The notes below the pieces were generated by a model. It had not been told where the DNA came from. It did no database searches and saw nothing but the letters and a program-made list of their open reading frames with translations. A stretch of DNA of 64,000 nucleotides from Ilyomonas limi (GTDB lineage: Bacteria; Bacteroidota; Bacteroidia; Chitinophagales; Chitinophagaceae), in NCBI RefSeq assembly GCF_005233845.1, contig NZ_SZQL01000011.1:124001-188000 (forward strand), in the 5' to 3' direction. Both the position numbers and the translations under genes were made by a program. This document shows, one piece after another, positions 62,742-64,000 of this stretch (its first letter is position 1; each line of letters starts with the position of its first letter).

Positions 62742-62826
62742 ATAAGATCAAATGATCTTTCCATCTGGTCTATTAGAAAAACCACCGGAAAATATCCTAA
62801 TAAAATACACTATTATTCAGGCATAA

Positions 62827-64000
62827 CTATAGCACATCACTGCGCTTATCTTTAATAGTAGCTGCCTTACGGAGTGCATCCAGCATACCATTGCCTTGCT
62901 GTTGCATCAGCGTACCTTTTATGTTATTAGCGGTTTGCTCTGGCGTGCTTACTACAGTTGAGGTAGCCGATACTCCTTCGCCCTTTACCACAAATACACC
63001 ACCGTTGCCGGCAATGGGTGAGCTTGCTTTGTTAAGTATTTGCTTATTAAATGAAGCACCAACTACTTTCGGTTCGAGGCCTACACCCGGAACGGCTGGC
63101 GATTGAAAAGAGAGACTATCGGCATGTTGAACGCTGGTGCCGGAGCTTTGAGCAGCCGACTCCAGTGTATTGCCTTTTATTTTAGTGTCAATAATAAGTT
63201 TTGCTTTTTTATCATTACGCACAAAATTTTCTACCATTGGTCTGGCTGTTTTTGCCGAAGCCAGGCCTTCTTTTTCAACACCCGTAATAACAGCTACTAC
63301 ATATTGGTCGCCCAGCTCAACGGGGTCAGACACGTTGCCAACTTTATTGCTGTAAACCCATTTGATGAAATCACGGTTTTCGCCGTCTACTGCGCTAATG
63401 GAATAATCATTTTTCCTTATGTCCTGCGATGGAACAGGTGTTTTGCCCAGCTTTTTCGCATTGGCAGTAAAAGAATTATAATCCCTGCTGTTTGCAGCAA
63501 AATTGGAAGCGGCCGTACTGGCTGCATTAATTGTTTCGGTGCTCGCTTCAATAGGCTTAGATACGTACGCTACATCATAAGCAGGCTCCATATTGCTCTG
63601 GCTCAGTACCTCTATATAATGATAACCGGAATATTGTGGAGTAGCCACCTTTACTACTTTCTTGGTACCCACCGGCTCGTAAAAAGCAGTTTGGGCAAAC
63701 TCGGGACTGATACCACTGAACTGTGAGTAAGAAAAAGTGTATTCACCGGCTGTACCCTTGCTGCCCTGGTCATCACTGTACTTCTGCACCATTGAGTCGA
63801 AATTGGCGCCGTGCTGTATAGCATATACCACCGAGTCAATTCTGTTCTTAGCAGTACTGTCGGACAATGTTTGCTGACCATTCTGATCGGCTGTTTTAAC
63901 AAGAATATGACGCACTCTCACTGTATCGGGCACTACGCGTTTGGCTACCAGTTTTGCCAATGTATAAGCGCCATTATCTATGTAAGGACCAAAGACACCG
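62827..64000 (-). CDS. ppiD: PpiD/SurA-like peptidyl-prolyl isomerase, N-terminal part missing
   Basis: The last ~391 residues of a large foldase; the frame runs past the window end (63960 is not a real start, since GPYIDNGAYTLAKLVAKR continues upstream). A parvulin-type PpiC rotamase domain begins at VRVRHILVKT and includes ANFDSMVQKYSDD and YSGYHYIEVL. The rest (~120-390) is helical, with PAYDVAYVSKPIEAS, SPIAGNGGVFVV and a basic tail KDKRSDVL, matching the long PpiD of this phylum. PpiD is anchored in the inner membrane and helps folding of exported proteins, fitting a genome rich in secreted proteins. Confidence 0.88.
   Translation of the reverse strand, partial: GVFGPYIDNGAYTLAKLVAKRVVPDTVRVRHILVKTADQNGQQTLSDSTAKNRIDSVVYAIQHGANFDSMVQKYSDDQGSKGTAGEYTFSYSQFSGISPEFAQTAFYEPVGTKKVVKVATPQYSGYHYIEVLSQSNMEPAYDVAYVSKPIEASTETINAASTAASNFAANSRDYNSFTANAKKLGKTPVPSQDIRKNDYSISAVDGENRDFIKWVYSNKVGNVSDPVELGDQYVVAVITGVEKEGLASAKTARPMVENFVRNDKKAKLIIDTKIKGNTLESAAQSSGTSVQHADSLSFQSPAVPGVGLEPKVVGASFNKQILNKASSPIAGNGGVFVVKGEGVSATSTVVSTPEQTANNIKGTLMQQQGNGMLDALRKAATIKDKRSDVL

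Noticed and set aside
63103-63726. 207-residue plus-strand frame opposite ppiD
   Set aside because: Antisense shadow of the foldase gene, Cys- and Phe-rich, without domains.

Overview
The window comes from a member of the Bacteroidota, most likely the family Chitinophagaceae. The evidence is: promoters with the Bacteroidota -7 box TAnnTTTG, two proteins ending in type IX secretion (T9SS) sorting domains, a SprE/PorW-like T9SS gene, the long-form PurF and atypical PurM of this phylum, weak Shine-Dalgarno use, and A+T-rich intergenic DNA with dispersed palindromic repeats. No insertion sequence, prophage, CRISPR array or rRNA was seen. One tRNA (Asn) is present. Genes at both window edges are cut.

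Layout. 1-2.4 kb: a truncated S15-type hydrolase and a small VOC protein. 2.5-11.7 kb: an efflux and regulation locus with an HlyD-type adaptor, a TolC-type outer-membrane protein, an ABC ATPase, two MacB/FtsX-like permeases, then a sigma-54 response regulator and its histidine kinase. A -24/-12-like promoter with upstream palindromes lies directly before the adaptor gene, so the two-component pair probably controls the pump. 11.8-19.1 kb: a glycan or lipid-linked sugar cluster with two FAD oxidoreductases of the UGM/PPOX type, an SDR epimerase, a WecA/MraY-like transferase, a polysaccharide deacetylase and a GT4 transferase. 19.2-29.9 kb: an EamA transporter, a DUF4907-like protein next to a giant GloVer-repeat T9SS substrate, a PQQ-type sugar dehydrogenase lipoprotein, an orphan 7TMR-DISM histidine kinase and an HExxH secreted protein. 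30.0-34.0 kb: the glycerol module glpK-glpD-glpF.

34.1-44.7 kb: a sulfotransferase, a DUF937-like protein, a 1655-residue PKD protein with a type B T9SS tail, a SprE/PorW-like TPR protein and an 83-residue membrane protein. 45-51.1 kb: an M14 carboxypeptidase, holA, ribF and purM. 51.2-53.9 kb: a BlaI repressor with an unusual M56 peptidase-amidase-TonB fusion. 54.3-55.9 kb: a MarR regulator, YceI and an FMN reductase. 56.5-64 kb: purF, cdsA-psd (phospholipid synthesis), tRNA-Asn, grpE-dnaJ (chaperones), and a PpiD-like foldase cut by the window end.

The most notable points are the sigma-54 promoter architecture at 2395-2500, the BlaI/M56-amidase-TonB system with two operators bracketing its promoter, two related ~150-bp inverted-repeat elements, in-frame intergenic-like insertions in ribF and possibly purM, and several starts where the -7 box lies only 4-8 bases before the initiation codon. 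All calls rest on reading the sequence and on recalled family features. No database search was run.
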